Assembly: GCF_003597395.2 (NCBI RefSeq)
Contig: NC_133770.1
Coordinates: 84,420,851-84,484,850 of the forward strand
Direction: 5' to 3'
DNA from: Chelonoidis abingdonii
Lineage: Eukaryota; Chordata; Testudines; Testudinidae
DNA: 64,000 nt
Each line of letters opens with the position of its first letter. Position 1 is the first letter of the stretch. Below are positions 49,398 to 60,050 of this stretch, piece after piece. Made by a program: the position numbers and the translations under genes. The notes beneath the pieces were generated by a model that was given only the letters and a program-made list of their open reading frames with translations, had not been told where the DNA came from and did not search any database.

Positions 49398-50567
49398 GTA
49401 TTATAGTCTTATACACTATATTTTAAAGTCAGTTTGTTGACCTCCTGTATAGACAGCAAAGCATACTGAGTGAGCATGAGAGAAGGGCTAATGCTGTTTA
49501 GGGTGGGAAAACGACAATGAGGCAGTTCTAAGCTGTATGTGTTATGTGGCTTGTGATAAACTAGTGTGTGGTAGGGCAGGAGGAAAAAGCGCTACTACTT
49601 TGGTGGTTGTTTTGGTTTTTTGTTTTGTTTTTATTATTATTATTTTTTACTTTATACCTCCTATGTCCGCCCCCCACCCCACCCCCACCCCGGGATTGGG
49701 CTGGGCATCTTTTAGTATGGAATTTGTATAAAACCAAAATCAAGATAACTAATCTCAGCAATGTCCAGGGACCCCAATGGAAGTTATAATGCAGCATCTT
49801 CCTTGATGCTCATGAGTCCCATTCTACAGAGATTTCACTTTTCAATGGTGAGAAATTACTCCCAAGTGCATTAACATAAAAATGGCTTTTAATAGTGCTC
49901 TCATAGGAGATTGTGTGTGTGTCCCACACTGCTGGCTGGAAGGCTTAAAATTGCAAGGATTAAAATGGATTAATCTGGTGTTCAAGAAGTGCAAAACATT
50001 TGGCTCAGTAGGTTGGTTATAGACTATGGAGCCTTTCCCCTCAAGATCACTGTTTCTAATGCAGACCAGTTTAGTACTGCCATCTAGTGGTGGACAATGG
50101 CCTCTTAAAAATTAATTGATTTTCTCAGTGCATTTCTAATGGGCAGGCATCCACACGGTAGTTGACAATTTCAGCAAATGGAGACAGGGCATCAGTGTGG
50201 TTCCTGCAAGCTGTAGTGACGTAAAGGTACATCAGCAGAACAGGGCAATGGCTTGTATTGTTACTGTTACCTGGATTAGAGAGAAACAGATGAATTCACA
50301 TAGCCGGTGTTTTGAATTTGCACTTTTCATGAGCTAATAGTCAGTTACTGGGAGGTGGGAAGGGCAAACGCCTACAGAATACCCCAAATTCCACATGTAC
50401 AAGCACAGGAAATGAAAATTCAAACATCTGTATAAAAGTTAAAACAGAGGGTTGACTGTATTGGGTCAAAATTGGAAGCCTGATAATACTGTAGTTTCAA
50501 AACTATGGTCTTTTGAATTGGCTCACGTTAGAGTGTTTTGCACTTCTCAGACACTGTAGATAAAAGG
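49398..50567. other. Intronic sequence with low-complexity tracts
   Basis: T-rich and C-rich tracts at 49,604-49,692 ('ttattattattatttttt', then a C/CA-rich run). Apart from a CTCF-like site at 50,077-50,093 nothing else is recognised. Confidence 0.45.
50077..50093 (-). promoter_or_regulatory. CTCF-like motif (CCACCACTAGATGGCAG)
   Basis: On the minus strand the 17-mer fits the CTCF core as I know it (CCA-C-AG-TGGCAG). It sits about 1.6 kb before the TMEM108 exon in sequence with no repeat I recognise. This is a motif match only; binding is inferred. Confidence 0.45.
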
Positions 50568-50755
50568 CAAGATTTTCAAAAGTGACCAGTGATTTTGAGT
50601 GTCTCAATTTCTCTGTGCCCAACTTTAGACATGTTAAAGAGATCTGATTTTTTTGAGCAGGTGGATGGTTCAACACTTTCTGAAACTCAGATCTCTTTAA
50701 GGCATCTCCAGTTGGGCACCCAAAAACAGCGACACCCTAAATCACTACTGATGCT
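50568..50755. mobile_element. Palindromic MITE ('gttgggcaccc' family)
   Basis: Left arm 'agtgattttgagtgtctcaa', 'gtgcccaac' and 'ttaaagagatctga' is mirrored by the right arm 'cagatctctttaaggcatct', 'gttgggcaccc' and 'cctaaatcact'. Related to the insertion at 62,736-62,935. Confidence 0.7.
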
Positions 50756-51660
50756 TAACAATCTTAGCCAAAAAACAAGGAGGCTAAAAACCCCAGCAGG
50801 CTCACAACAAAGTGGGCAGCTGTCTCCAAGTGGGGGCTTGTGGGCAAAAAAAAATAAAATTTAAAATATGTTGTTTTAATTGCAGCCTCCTAGGGGTACG
50901 CTCTAAATCTTCTATTGGCCGAGCACACTGGGCACACCAAGGCCTCCTCAGATCCCTCCCCACCAGCTCCTTATGTGCCATCTTCCCAGTCTCATCTATT
51001 TGAGGGACTCCTCCCACCCCCTCAACTATATGTTAGGGGCTCTGTGTGATGCCTATTCCCCCTTCCACCACATGCCAGGAGCCCACCACAGATCTTGCAG
51101 CCCAGGAGGTGGGAAACTATGGTGGCTTTAAACCATCTTTTCACCTCCACATCCTGGGCTGCTCCAGGGGCTAGAGTGGCCCAATTACAGCACCTTCTGC
51201 AGGCAACTCTGAGTGGCAGCACTGCCTGAAATCTACATGCTCCAGCCCTGCCCAGGATACACTCCTCCTCCTACTCCCAGCCCTGCCCCTAGCTTGGCCC
51301 TTATGCTAGGGTCAGAAGGCAACTTTACAGCTGCCTTCCTGAGTTCCCACACTGGAGGAATCCTCCCCCCAATAAGAACTAGGGCTTTCAGAGCTCCTTT
51401 AGGCTCTCTTTCCCTTGTTCTCTCCTTTAGGCTCTCCCCCCTTCTTGATTTCTTAGAGAAGGAGGTGAAGATTAAAGTTAGTCATGAACTTTTCTGCTGC
51501 ACTATATCTTAATGCTTTGGTGTCTTCCTAAGGCTCTCGCTACAATCTCTTTGCCTAATGTATGCATGCCTGACAAATTATAGTGAACTAACTTGAAAGA
51601 TACCATAAAAGCTTGAATAAGGAAAGCATGAATACACAATCATAGGGATTTTAGTCTGTA
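50756..51660. other. Intronic sequence upstream of the TMEM108 exon
   Basis: GC-richer stretch (50,880-51,470) without a recognisable family. No additional exon supported. Confidence 0.4.
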
Positions 51661-51706
51661 CTTCTTTAATTTTCATTTCAATACCTTTCTGTGTCCTTTC
51701 CTCCAG
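51661..51706 (+). promoter_or_regulatory. TMEM108: 3' splice site of the TMEM108 large exon
   Basis: A pyrimidine-rich tract ('ctttctgtgtcctttcctcc') ends in CAG at 51,704-51,706. Translation in the frame of the exon starts with the last two bases of a codon, so the intron phase is 1. The ATG at 51,691 lies inside this tract and is not the start of the protein. Confidence 0.88.
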
Positions 51707-52822
51707 GTGTTTTACTGATCTTGGCACTGACAGAAGAGCTGGTGTTTGCTGTTCAGATACTGCCTCCGAGAGTATCATCATCTCAGGGCCCCCTGACAGA
51801 CACTACCACTATCACAGCCATGGGGATAACACCTCGACACAAAGGCCATCGCACGATAGGACCTGTTCCCACAACTACTCATTCAAGTCTTCACTCAGCT
51901 CGCCCAGTGGAGACACCTGCCCCTACCATTGACCAGAAGCAAGCAACCAGCAGCTATCACATTAGCAAAATAGAAACATATCATTTATACAATCAGAGTG
52001 CTTTACATTCAGGACAGACTCGCCCAAAGGGGAAAATATTTCAGATTTTCAAAGGCAACTTCACAGAATCTACAGAGCCTTACCTAAAGACAGCACTGCA
52101 CTCTCCCTTTCCTACTTTGAGGCGCCCATTCACTAACCACCCATTTCAGCCCCAGATTGCAGCCTCTAATGATCCCAATAGTACTGGGGCAGCAACTACG
52201 ACAGACTCAAGCTCTTCTCTTCACAGCAACACCTTGGAAGGCCTTAAAAAAGCAGAGTGGGTAAATGGAACGTGGCTAGTTATGCAGAGAGCAGATCTTA
52301 CCACCCCAACAGCTGGCCCATCGACTGATCCCAAAACAAGGTCGGTGCCTTTTAAACCCACACACTATGATATATGGGATGTCCTGAGCAAAAATAACTC
52401 TTGGGTAACCTTGAGTCCAGGTACAAATGTACCTTTGTTTGCCAGCCCTGGAACTGCAACTGCAGCAGGTCATTCAGTTCCAACCAGCTTTGATGTCAAC
52501 ATTTCATCACCTACAATGGGAAACCCTAAAGGAACCTCCGTGACACCACACACCATGGTGAATAATGCTACTTTATCCAACAGGGCTCTCTCCACAGCAT
52601 CCACCACAAGGTTGGCCGGCTCCATTTCAACAGCTGGTTCCACAGCAACGGGAAACTTTCTAAACAGACTGGTGCCTGCTGGAACCTGGAAGCCTGGCAT
52701 GCCTGGGAATATTTCCCATGTCACTGAGGGGGATAAACCCCAGCACAGAGCAACCATTTGTCTCACCAAGGTGGACATTGCCTGGATCATTCTGGCTATC
52801 AGTGTGCCTATATCTTCATGTT
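51707..52822 (+). CDS. TMEM108: TMEM108 (retrolinkin), large ectodomain exon
   Basis: One internal exon of 1,116 bases, phase 1 at both ends. TMEM108 is a neuronal transmembrane protein of endosomal/transport vesicles, known to link cargo to dystonin (BPAG1n4) for retrograde axonal transport. What I see: a hydrophobic start ('VLLILALTEELVFAVQ', end of the signal peptide), a long Ser/Thr/Pro-rich linker with eight N-glycosylation sequons, the conserved patch 'GKIFQIFKGNFTES' (around 52,032-52,073), and a highly conserved end, 'ATGNFLNRLVPAGTWKPG', 'EGDKPQHRATICL', then the first part of the membrane helix ('IAWIILAISVPISSC'). These match my memory of human TMEM108 almost residue for residue at the C-terminal block, while the linker is divergent. 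The start-codon exon and the cytoplasmic tail are not in the window as far as I can see. The open frame runs past the donor to 52,911, but that part is intron. Confidence 0.95.
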
Positions 52823-52828
52823 GTGAGT
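52823..52828 (+). promoter_or_regulatory. TMEM108: 5' splice site of the TMEM108 large exon
   Basis: GTGAGT directly after the codon for the last conserved Cys plus one base (T). A phase-1 break here fits the next expected residue, Ser, in the family. Strong donor consensus. Confidence 0.9.
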
Positions 52829-53584
52829 TAATTGCTTCTTTTCTTTTTTCCTTCCTTGAGATACAAAATGTGTGCAAGCCCAATGGGACAAATATTGGCT
52901 GGGAAGCTTAGCATTTGCAGTGTAACAAATTCATATGGGATAGTTGACAAGCAATGTTTAAAGAAATAACACATTCTCTGATCTAAGTAGCCAAGATTAG
53001 AATGCTGGCCTTTCAGCTCCAAAGTGCAGGCTAAACACTTGAGCTAAAAGCAAACTCTCTTTGCTGGGATTAATAAGCAAGTCAGTCATCTTCTCTGTGG
53101 GCCATTCACTAGAGAGTACCATAACACGCCCACTCACTCACATAAAGTCTGGATGTTATAGGAAGGCAAAGCAGGCTTACTTCGAAAATGTCTAAATCAG
53201 GGATAAAAAATTAGCAATTCCAAGATTTTAGACCTGCATATATTCAGCCCTGGAGCAGTACTGAAGGACCAGTGATAGCTTTAAAGATTAGTGTCTTCTG
53301 AAACACCAGCTTTTCAATGGTATAAAGTATTTATCACAGTTAGTTTGTGAGCCGTTGGACTTTAAAATCACATCATTCTGACTACCATCTTGCTTTCTTT
53401 CTCCACTTTAATTCTATCATAGTTTTATCGGATGATGTCTAGAGAACAAAGAGTTTGGAATCTTAGCATTCAAACAATACAAAGTATTCATTTCTAAAGC
53501 CCTATATACACTGCAAGTACAAACCATGTTTCCATAACCAATCTGTGACCTTCTAATCTGACCTAATTATAACAAACATGTTTG
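52829..53584. other. Intronic sequence downstream of the exon
   Basis: No further exon or repeat is recognised. Confidence 0.5.
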
Positions 53585-54862
53585 AACTATGAAAATTGTA
53601 AGGTGGATAAGGAACTGGTTAAAGGGGAGACTCCAACGGGTCATACTGAAGGGTGAACTGTCAGGCTGGAAGGAGCTTACTAGTGGAGTTCCTCAAGGAT
53701 CAGTTTTGGGACCAATCTTATTTAACCTTTTTATTACTGACCTTTGGCACAAAGAGCGGGAATGTGCTAATAAAAGTTTGCGGATGACACAAAGCTGGGG
53801 GTATTGCTAACACAGAGAAGGACCTGGGATACCATACAGGAAAGATCTGGATGACCTTGTTGACTATGAGCCGCCAATGCGATATGGCCGTTAAAAAAGC
53901 AAATGCGTTTTAGGATGCATCAGGCGAGGTATTTCCAGCAAAGATAAGGAGGTGTTAGTACCGTTATATAAGGCACTGGTGAGACCTCACTGGAATACTG
54001 TGTGCAGTTCTGGTCTCCCATGTTTAAGAAGGATGAATTCAAACTGGAACAGGTTCAGAGACGGGCTACTAGGATGATCCGAGGAATGGAAAACCTGCCT
54101 TATGAAAGGAGACTCAAAGAGCTTGGCTTGTTTAGCCTAGCCAAAAGAAGGCTGCGGGGGGATATGCTTGCTCTTTATAAATATCAGGGGGATTAACATT
54201 AGGGAGGAGAGGAATTATTTAAGCTTAGTACCAATGTAGACACAAGAACAAATGGGTACAAACTGGACATTAGGAAGTTTAGACTTGAAATTAGACGAAG
54301 GTTTCTAACCATTAGAGGAGTGAAGTTCTGGAACAGCCTTCCAAGGGGAGTAGTGGGGGCAAAAGACATATCTGGCTTTAAGACTAAGCTTGATAAGTTT
54401 ATGGAAGGGATGGTATGATAGGATAGTTTAATTTTGGCAATTGATCTTGATTATCAGCAGATAAGTCTGCCCAATGGTCTGTGATGGGATGTTGGATGGG
54501 ATGGGATCTGAGTTACTGCAGAGAATTCTTTCCTGAGTGCTGGCTGGTGAGTCTTGCCCACATGCTCAGGGTTTAGCTGATCGCCATATTTGGGGTCGGG
54601 AAGGAATTTTCCTCCAGGGCAGATTGGCAGAGGCCCTGGAGGTTTTTTCGCCTTCCTCTGCAGCGTGGGGCATGGGTCACTTGCTGGTGGAATTCTCTGC
54701 AGCTTGAGGTCTTCAAACCACAATTTGAAGACTTCAATAACTCGGACATAGGTTAGGGGTTTATTATAGAAGTGGATGGGTAGGGTTCTGTGGCCTGCTT
54801 TGTGCAGGAGGTCAGACTAGATGATCATATTGGTTCCTTCTGACCTATGAGTCTATGAGAAG
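53585..54862 (+). mobile_element. CR1 LINE 3' part
   Basis: Sense copy. The frame 53,589-53,810 encodes 'RWIRNWLKGRLQRVIL' and 'SGVPQGSVLGPILFNLFI' from the reverse transcriptase; a frameshift follows before the 'ADDT' region ('gcggatgacacaaagctggg'). The frame at 54,002-54,196 carries '[19 protein letters not shown]'. It ends in the microsatellite-like tail 'tgacctatgagtctatgaga'. No 5' end. Confidence 0.92.
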
Positions 54863-54956
54863 CTTTAGTGTTGTGAAAAACTATATCAACCACACTCGTC
54901 TGTCCACTATGTAACTATTCGTATCAGTGCATTCTGGGAAAGTCAAAAATATTATC

Positions 54957-55152
54957 CCATAGTAATTAACCACTGGAAGAACTTACCAATGGTCTTGGTG
55001 AATTCTCTATCACTGGCAATTTTAAGATCAAGATTGGATGTTTTTCTAAAATATATGCTCTAGGAATTATTCTGTGGGCAGTTCTATGGTCTGTGTTATA
55101 CAGGAAATCAGACTAGATGGTCACAGAGATCCCTTCTGGCTGTGGAATCTAC
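54957..55152 (+). mobile_element. CR1 LINE 3'-end fragment
   Basis: 'taattaaccactggaagaac', 'gaattctctatcactggcaa' and 'cagactagatggtcacagag' are the last part of a CR1 copy of a different subfamily from the neighbour at 53.6 kb. Confidence 0.78.
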
Positions 55153-55469
55153 CTCAGCAGGAGATAGAGTGCCCTGACGGTACACACACTGAGTGACACA
55201 AGCAATATGAGACAATATACACTATGATGTCCTAATATACACAGAGCTGTGATGGAGGTTTCACCAAACTGATCACACAAGCATAGTTAAGTGCAAATAG
55301 AAGTGTGTCAAACAGTTACAGGAACATAAATATTTGCCAGTATAGGCTGCCAGCAAAGATGAAACAATTGTTAGCAACCATAGCTCCTGAGCGTTAACCC
55401 TGTTATGTTATATACAAGCTATATTTTAGACCCAATTTTGTTACTAATTACAAATTTGGTTATAATGGT
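55153..55469. other. Unique intronic sequence
   Basis: Nothing recognised. Confidence 0.4.
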
Positions 55470-55477
55470 AGTGGAGA

Positions 55478-55702
55478 CTGGGCCGGCTCCAGGGTTTTTG
55501 CCACCCCAAGCGGTGGGAAAAAAGCCGCGATCGCGATCGGCGGCAACTCCACCGCGCTTTCTTCTTCAGTGGCAATTCAGCGGCAGGTCCTTCTGTCCGA
55601 GAGGGACCGAGGGACCCGCCACCGAAGAGCCCAACATGCTACCCCTTCCCCTTGGCCGCCCCAAGCACCTGCTTGCTGAGCTGGTGCCTGGAGCCGGCCC
55701 TG
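55478..55702. mobile_element. hAT MITE with perfect 8-bp target duplication
   Basis: 225 bp, GC-rich. Left end CTGGGCCGGCTCCAGGG and inverted right end CAGGGCCGGCTCCAGGC. Exact direct repeat AGTGGAGA at 55,470-55,477 and 55,703-55,710. The 110-residue frame across it is not a gene. Confidence 0.92.
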
Positions 55703-55710
55703 AGTGGAGA

Positions 55711-56200
55711 CAGGGCCTAAGTCAGGCTGATTGCTAAAATAATGTTGGAACTGAAGTAAGTGTGTGTATGTGAGAGAGAGAGAAGCAAGTATAATAAAAA
55801 TGTGATTTTTTAAAGGGCCAATATATCATGATCTGCTAAAGCTAGAAACACTTATGTGGACCAGTAGAAAGTCTGTCAGGACCAGAAAATACTTCCAAGA
55901 ACTAGTACTGAACTAGAGATCAGAAAGCAAAGTATATTAAAGCCCTGGATAAAGCATCTGTCTGAGTGCTAAGAGCAAGCAGAATCTAGAGTCCTTTTGA
56001 AGGACTTCTGATTATCAATTAGTTTCTTAAACTATTTTACTGTAACACGTACTGTAATATGTGCTCATATAACTACATTTTTACGTCTCTTATATTGCAA
56101 GCTGTGATTTCAACAAGTCATATTGTTTGGAATTTGGCCTACATCAGTAGTGAGAGGGCAACATTCTTAAATGCAGATAGGGACTAAACAGCCTAAGGCT
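55711..56200. other. Unique intronic sequence
   Basis: A short GA run (55,772-55,784) and otherwise nothing recognised. Confidence 0.4.
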
Positions 56201-56280
56201 CAGATCCTCCAAGGTGTTTAGGTGCCTAACTTCCGTTGATTTCAGTGAGAGTTAGGCACCTAAATACCTTGAAGGATCTG
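56201..56280. mobile_element. 80-bp palindromic MITE ('ttaggcgcctaa' family)
   Basis: 'cagatcctccaaggtgttta' and 'ggtgcctaac' mirrored by 'gttaggcacc' and 'taaataccttgaaggatctg' around 'gatttcagtgaga'. Better preserved than its relative at 34,152. Confidence 0.8.
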
Positions 56281-56578
56281 GGCTTAACTCTACATCAAAA
56301 AGTTGTGCTGTTTTAACTACACTGATATAATTAAAGTGGTACAACCCTCCCAAGGGTGGATGCAGTTATATTAACGTCTATATGCTTATAGTGGCACAGC
56401 TTATTCCCATAAGGGAAAGGGAATAAACTGTATCAGTATAATGCACCTTTATATATCTATAACTGCATCTACACTATGAGTTGTACCAGTTAAAAAAAAA
56501 ACAAAAAAAAACAAAAACCCAACACATCCGTACCTCACAATTATACTGGTAAAAACTGCATGTAGACGAGGTCTAAGT
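56281..56578. mobile_element. Palindromic MITE, Harbinger-like ends
   Basis: 'actctacatcaaaaagttgt' at the left versus 'aaaactgcatgtagacgagg' at the right, with inner arms 'tgatataattaaagtggtac' and 'agtataatgcacctt'. The interior includes an A/CA-rich run at 56,489-56,523. Imperfect. Confidence 0.5.
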
Positions 56579-57747
56579 CGCTTTTGAAACATTTTACCCA
56601 GAGAACTTTTAACATTTGGTGGCTACCTTTCAGATAATTTTCTAGCAGACAGATGTCCTCCTGCCAAATCCATTGCAGCACCTGCTCCGCTTATTTTCAG
56701 CCTCAACAGGAAGTCAGTGGCTGTAATGGGCATGAAAAATCATCTCTCTGAGTCAGGGTCGAGGCATGTTGGTGGGATAACGTGAGGAAACTTGCTCAAG
56801 CTATACCTGCTGCATTGATAATTAGTCCCCAGTGTTGTCACTCTGGCAGTAAATTCATTTTTAAATGTTCTGAAGGGTCAGGCATTATCTATATATAGTG
56901 GCAGAAGTGATTCTCCACATAGCAGCTCTCACATACTTTGCTCGGGTCAAAGGTTCAGAGTTCCTCTGCTTTCATTTCATTGCCCTGAAGATTTAACCAC
57001 TCCACCCACAAAAGCACCACAGTCTCTTTTTACCTGCTGGATGCAAATGTCACTTTAGCTTCAGCAATGAACACTCAGCCAAGCAGCAGGCCTGGGACTC
57101 AAATCTCACTACATGAGTGATGTGAAATGAACATAATAGTAATGCATAGCTCATTAGTGCTAACTCTGCACATTGCTCTGCTACCATTGTATTTCTGAGG
57201 AAATCTCTCAAGCAACAGTACACACCACGCACAATATGTATGATTGCCCTTGTGAGTTATTTTGCCTGTCATATTAAAATGAAAAGAACATTTTCCCTGA
57301 TGGAAAGGCCTGTTGTAGCTCCCTGGTGCCATTTCACAACAGAGGAAGCGTTGTTTTGTGAACCTCTTACATGCTCATATGTATCCTCCGCCACAGTGGA
57401 AATGAACAGTTGGTACTGTATCTCTGCTACAAAACATCCTCATGAAGCAGGGAGTATTGCATAGTAAAGACATTGCTGCCATCTTCAGGAAACAAATATA
57501 TAAAGCTCTTCATTCCAGTCTCCAGGCAGAGGTGACTATAGATGAAAAGTGGTGGTTGTTCCTAATTTTGAGAAAAGATGAACTTCAGAATTTGATTTTA
57601 AGGAACATGTTATAGTACAGTAAAAAAAAATTACCTACAACTAACAGATTTGCTATGGGTATCTTCAAGGGGAGTTTTTGCAGTGAAAAGGTTTCACAGC
57701 TATATGCAGTGTGCAAAATAAACTGAGTGCAGTCCATCTCCCATTTT
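56579..57747. other. Unique intronic sequence
   Basis: No exon or transposon recognised. Short antisense and sense frames near 57,050-57,464 lack family features. Confidence 0.4.
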
Positions 57748-57873
57748 GGGTGATAGGGGGTGGGAAAATACAGAGTGTTTTAACTCGGCTCCGAGTCGAC
57801 TCTGATGGGGAACCAGCGGGGTGAAGGCAGCATGAATTGGGAGGGCTAGACAGAGGTGTAAAGACTGGCACTG
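57748..57873. repeat. Split local duplication, copy with deletion
   Basis: Part A (57,748-57,797) matches 58,558-58,607 with one difference, and part B (57,800-57,873) matches 58,764-58,837 exactly over 74 bases. Here the two parts are joined with two bases between them, whereas in the other copy they are 156 bases apart. Confidence 0.9.
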
Positions 57874-58329
57874 ACCCAACAGTTACATGCTGAGAAGTCT
57901 GCCAGGGAGTACACGTCTCCCTATTTGCTGAGGTACAGGGTAGGGCCTGCCACCACTTGGCATTCCCAACTCCCTAAAGAAAAAGAAGGAGAAACCAGGT
58001 GTGGGGAGGGAATTGGTACCTTTGCACAGCAGAAGGGTGAGGAGAGAGAGAGGCAAGAGTCAAATTAACCCAGCACCCTAGCCCTAGTCTGGCCTCAAAC
58101 TGAAACCCACTATAAACCTAATTCCAATCCCTACCTGAACACTGCTACCTCAGACCATAGCTAATATAAAAGGTGACAGTGTCACAGTACCCACCAAATC
58201 TGCAAGTACGTGTTTGCAGGGCTACACCAAACTTCTTAGGTCTCCCTGGCATATGACAGGGAATGTTGTTCAGTGGTTAACTGCATAAATCAATGCACAG
58301 TATCACCTACCATGACGCAGAATAGTTTA
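57874..58329. other. Intronic sequence
   Basis: No recognised feature between the first copy of the split duplication and the SINE fragment. Confidence 0.4.
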
Positions 58330-58515
58330 GTAACCCAGCCTGGGAATGTGTGGACTGGGGGTTTATGCCCAGCTCTTCTATGTGACCTTGTGAGAGCTGC
58401 TTCATTTCTCAGTGCCTCAGTTTTACCAGCTTGACAATGAGGGTAAGGCTAATTACTCCCCTTTGAGACCCACGGATAAAAAGGGCTAAATATTTTTATG
58501 TTCCCAAAGTGCCAC
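58330..58515 (+). repeat. MIR/CORE-SINE-like element
   Basis: 'gcccagctcttctatgtgac' followed by 'ttcatttctcagtgcctcag' and the 'aatgagggtaaggctaatta' block fits MIR with moderate divergence. Confidence 0.6.
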
Positions 58516-58557
58516 ATAACAGTGCGATTGCTATTTTCAACTTGTCACAGTTTTTGT

Positions 58558-58837
58558 GGGTGATAGGGGGTGGGAAAATACAGTGTGTTTTAACTCGGCT
58601 CCGAGTCAAGTCCATCAAATCTTACATTCTTAGGCCACTGGCCCATTCTAAGGTATTCTTAGGTGCCTAAGGCAGTGAGTATGGGGAAGGAAGATGATAA
58701 TTGACTCTGAGAGGCAGGACTTTTGTTAAGGGTGTTCTTCAGCTACCGGTTCCCAGCTCTGAGCTCTGATGGGGAACCAGCGGGGTGAAGGCAGCATGAA
58801 TTGGGAGGGCTAGACAGAGGTGTAAAGACTGGCACTG
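58558..58837. repeat. Split local duplication, copy with 156-base spacer
   Basis: Contains part A (58,558-58,607) and part B (58,764-58,837) of the duplication described at 57,748, with 156 bases between them that are absent there. Confidence 0.9.
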
Positions 58838-59308
58838 GCACCTCTGACTGAGTATTACATTACTCACATTACTGATCCCTCTAGTTCCAAGTTCTTAAAA
58901 AATAAAAATGTGGAAAAAAAATATCTGTAATTACCAAGTGACATGATTAGATGTAGAAGAATACAAACCTGTGAGTCAGATGCACAGCAGTACATTCATT
59001 TAGCCAGTTCTGCTGATGACAGAAAATGTGAGAGGGAGGCTGGCTTGCAGTGTGGAAACATCAGCAGAACCCAAAGAATGTATGAACTATTGCCTTGGAT
59101 CCAGCTCTGGCTAGCTCATATTTCATCGACTAGGGAATGCTCAAAAGTGCCTTTTGCCAACCTTCATTCTTCATCGAAGAATCTATGAAAATTCCTCCTG
59201 GAGTCTAGTTCTCCAAAGAGACAAGATACTCCAGCCCTGATTCTGATCTCACCCTGTTTCATGCAGATGTACTGCACCACTCACTGTAAGTGAGATCAGA
59301 CTGAGATT
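58838..59308. other. Unique intronic sequence
   Basis: Nothing recognised; a short frame at 58,943-59,188 has no family features. Confidence 0.4.
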
Positions 59309-59645
59309 TAGGCTGTTTCCGCACTACTCACTAAGGTGTGATTCCCCTGCTCAAGTCCACATACTCACAGAAGCTCGCAACAATCTAGCACTAGTATAAA
59401 TACACTGTAGCCACAGTGGCACTGGTAGCAGTCGCAGAAGCACAGCTGAGCCATGCCGAGTCCAAACCTGCGTGAAACCGGTGGATACATACTCAGCATG
59501 GCTCAGTTCTGTCTCTGCTGCTGCTACCAGTATGGCCGTCGCTACACTGCTATTTATACTAGTGCTAGTTCAATGAGAGTTAGTGCAAGTATCTGTATAT
59601 GAGCAGAGAAATCACAGCTCTAGCTCATAGTGTAGACATAAGCCT
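59309..59645. mobile_element. Palindromic MITE with Harbinger-like ends
   Basis: Left part 'ggctgtttccgcactactca' with 'ctagcactagtataaatac' is mirrored by the right part 'tatttatactagtgctagtt' and 'gctcatagtgtagacataag'. The central arms 'ggtagcag' and 'ctgctacc', and 'gagccatgc' and 'gcatggctc', pair as well. A 3-bp target of type TNA is possible but not exact (tta versus tca). Confidence 0.6.
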
Positions 59646-59774
59646 CAGCGGTGAATCTGGTGTCCAGCTGGAAGCAGCTGTCAGTCAGTAAAGAACTTTA
59701 ATAATAATAGTAATATAGCTAAGGTAGTGTAATAATACAGACAGTGTAGGTAGTAAAGCCTATTGTTAAAGTTG

Positions 59775-60050
59775 CTGGGCACTTCCTATTATAAGAGAAA
59801 GTTACTCACCTTGTACAATAATTGAGGTTCTTCGAGATGTGTCCCCCTGTGGGTGCTCCACTTCAGGTGTTGGAGCGCCCCTCTGCCATTGACCGGAGAA
59901 TTTCAGCAGCCGTGTCTGTGTGGGTGGTGCATGCACAGTGCTTGTCTCGCAGCGCTGTTAGCACCTCATCTATCACGCGCACAACCTAACCCCCTCTCCT
60001 TCTCAACCATCCCCGGCCTGAGCTGGAGCTCTGTAGCAGTGTCCCAGTGT
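59775..60050. repeat. Unclassified interspersed repeat
   Basis: 'gaaagttactcaccttgtac' and 'gaggttcttcgagatgtgtc' followed by 'gtgggtgctccacttcaggt' match an abundant turtle repeat as I recall it. I cannot assign its class. Confidence 0.45.

Noticed and set aside
52823..52911. Continuation of the TMEM108 reading frame to a stop at 52,911
   Set aside because: It follows a strong GTGAGT donor exactly where family similarity ends, so it is read as intron. A short isoform ending here would need transcript evidence.
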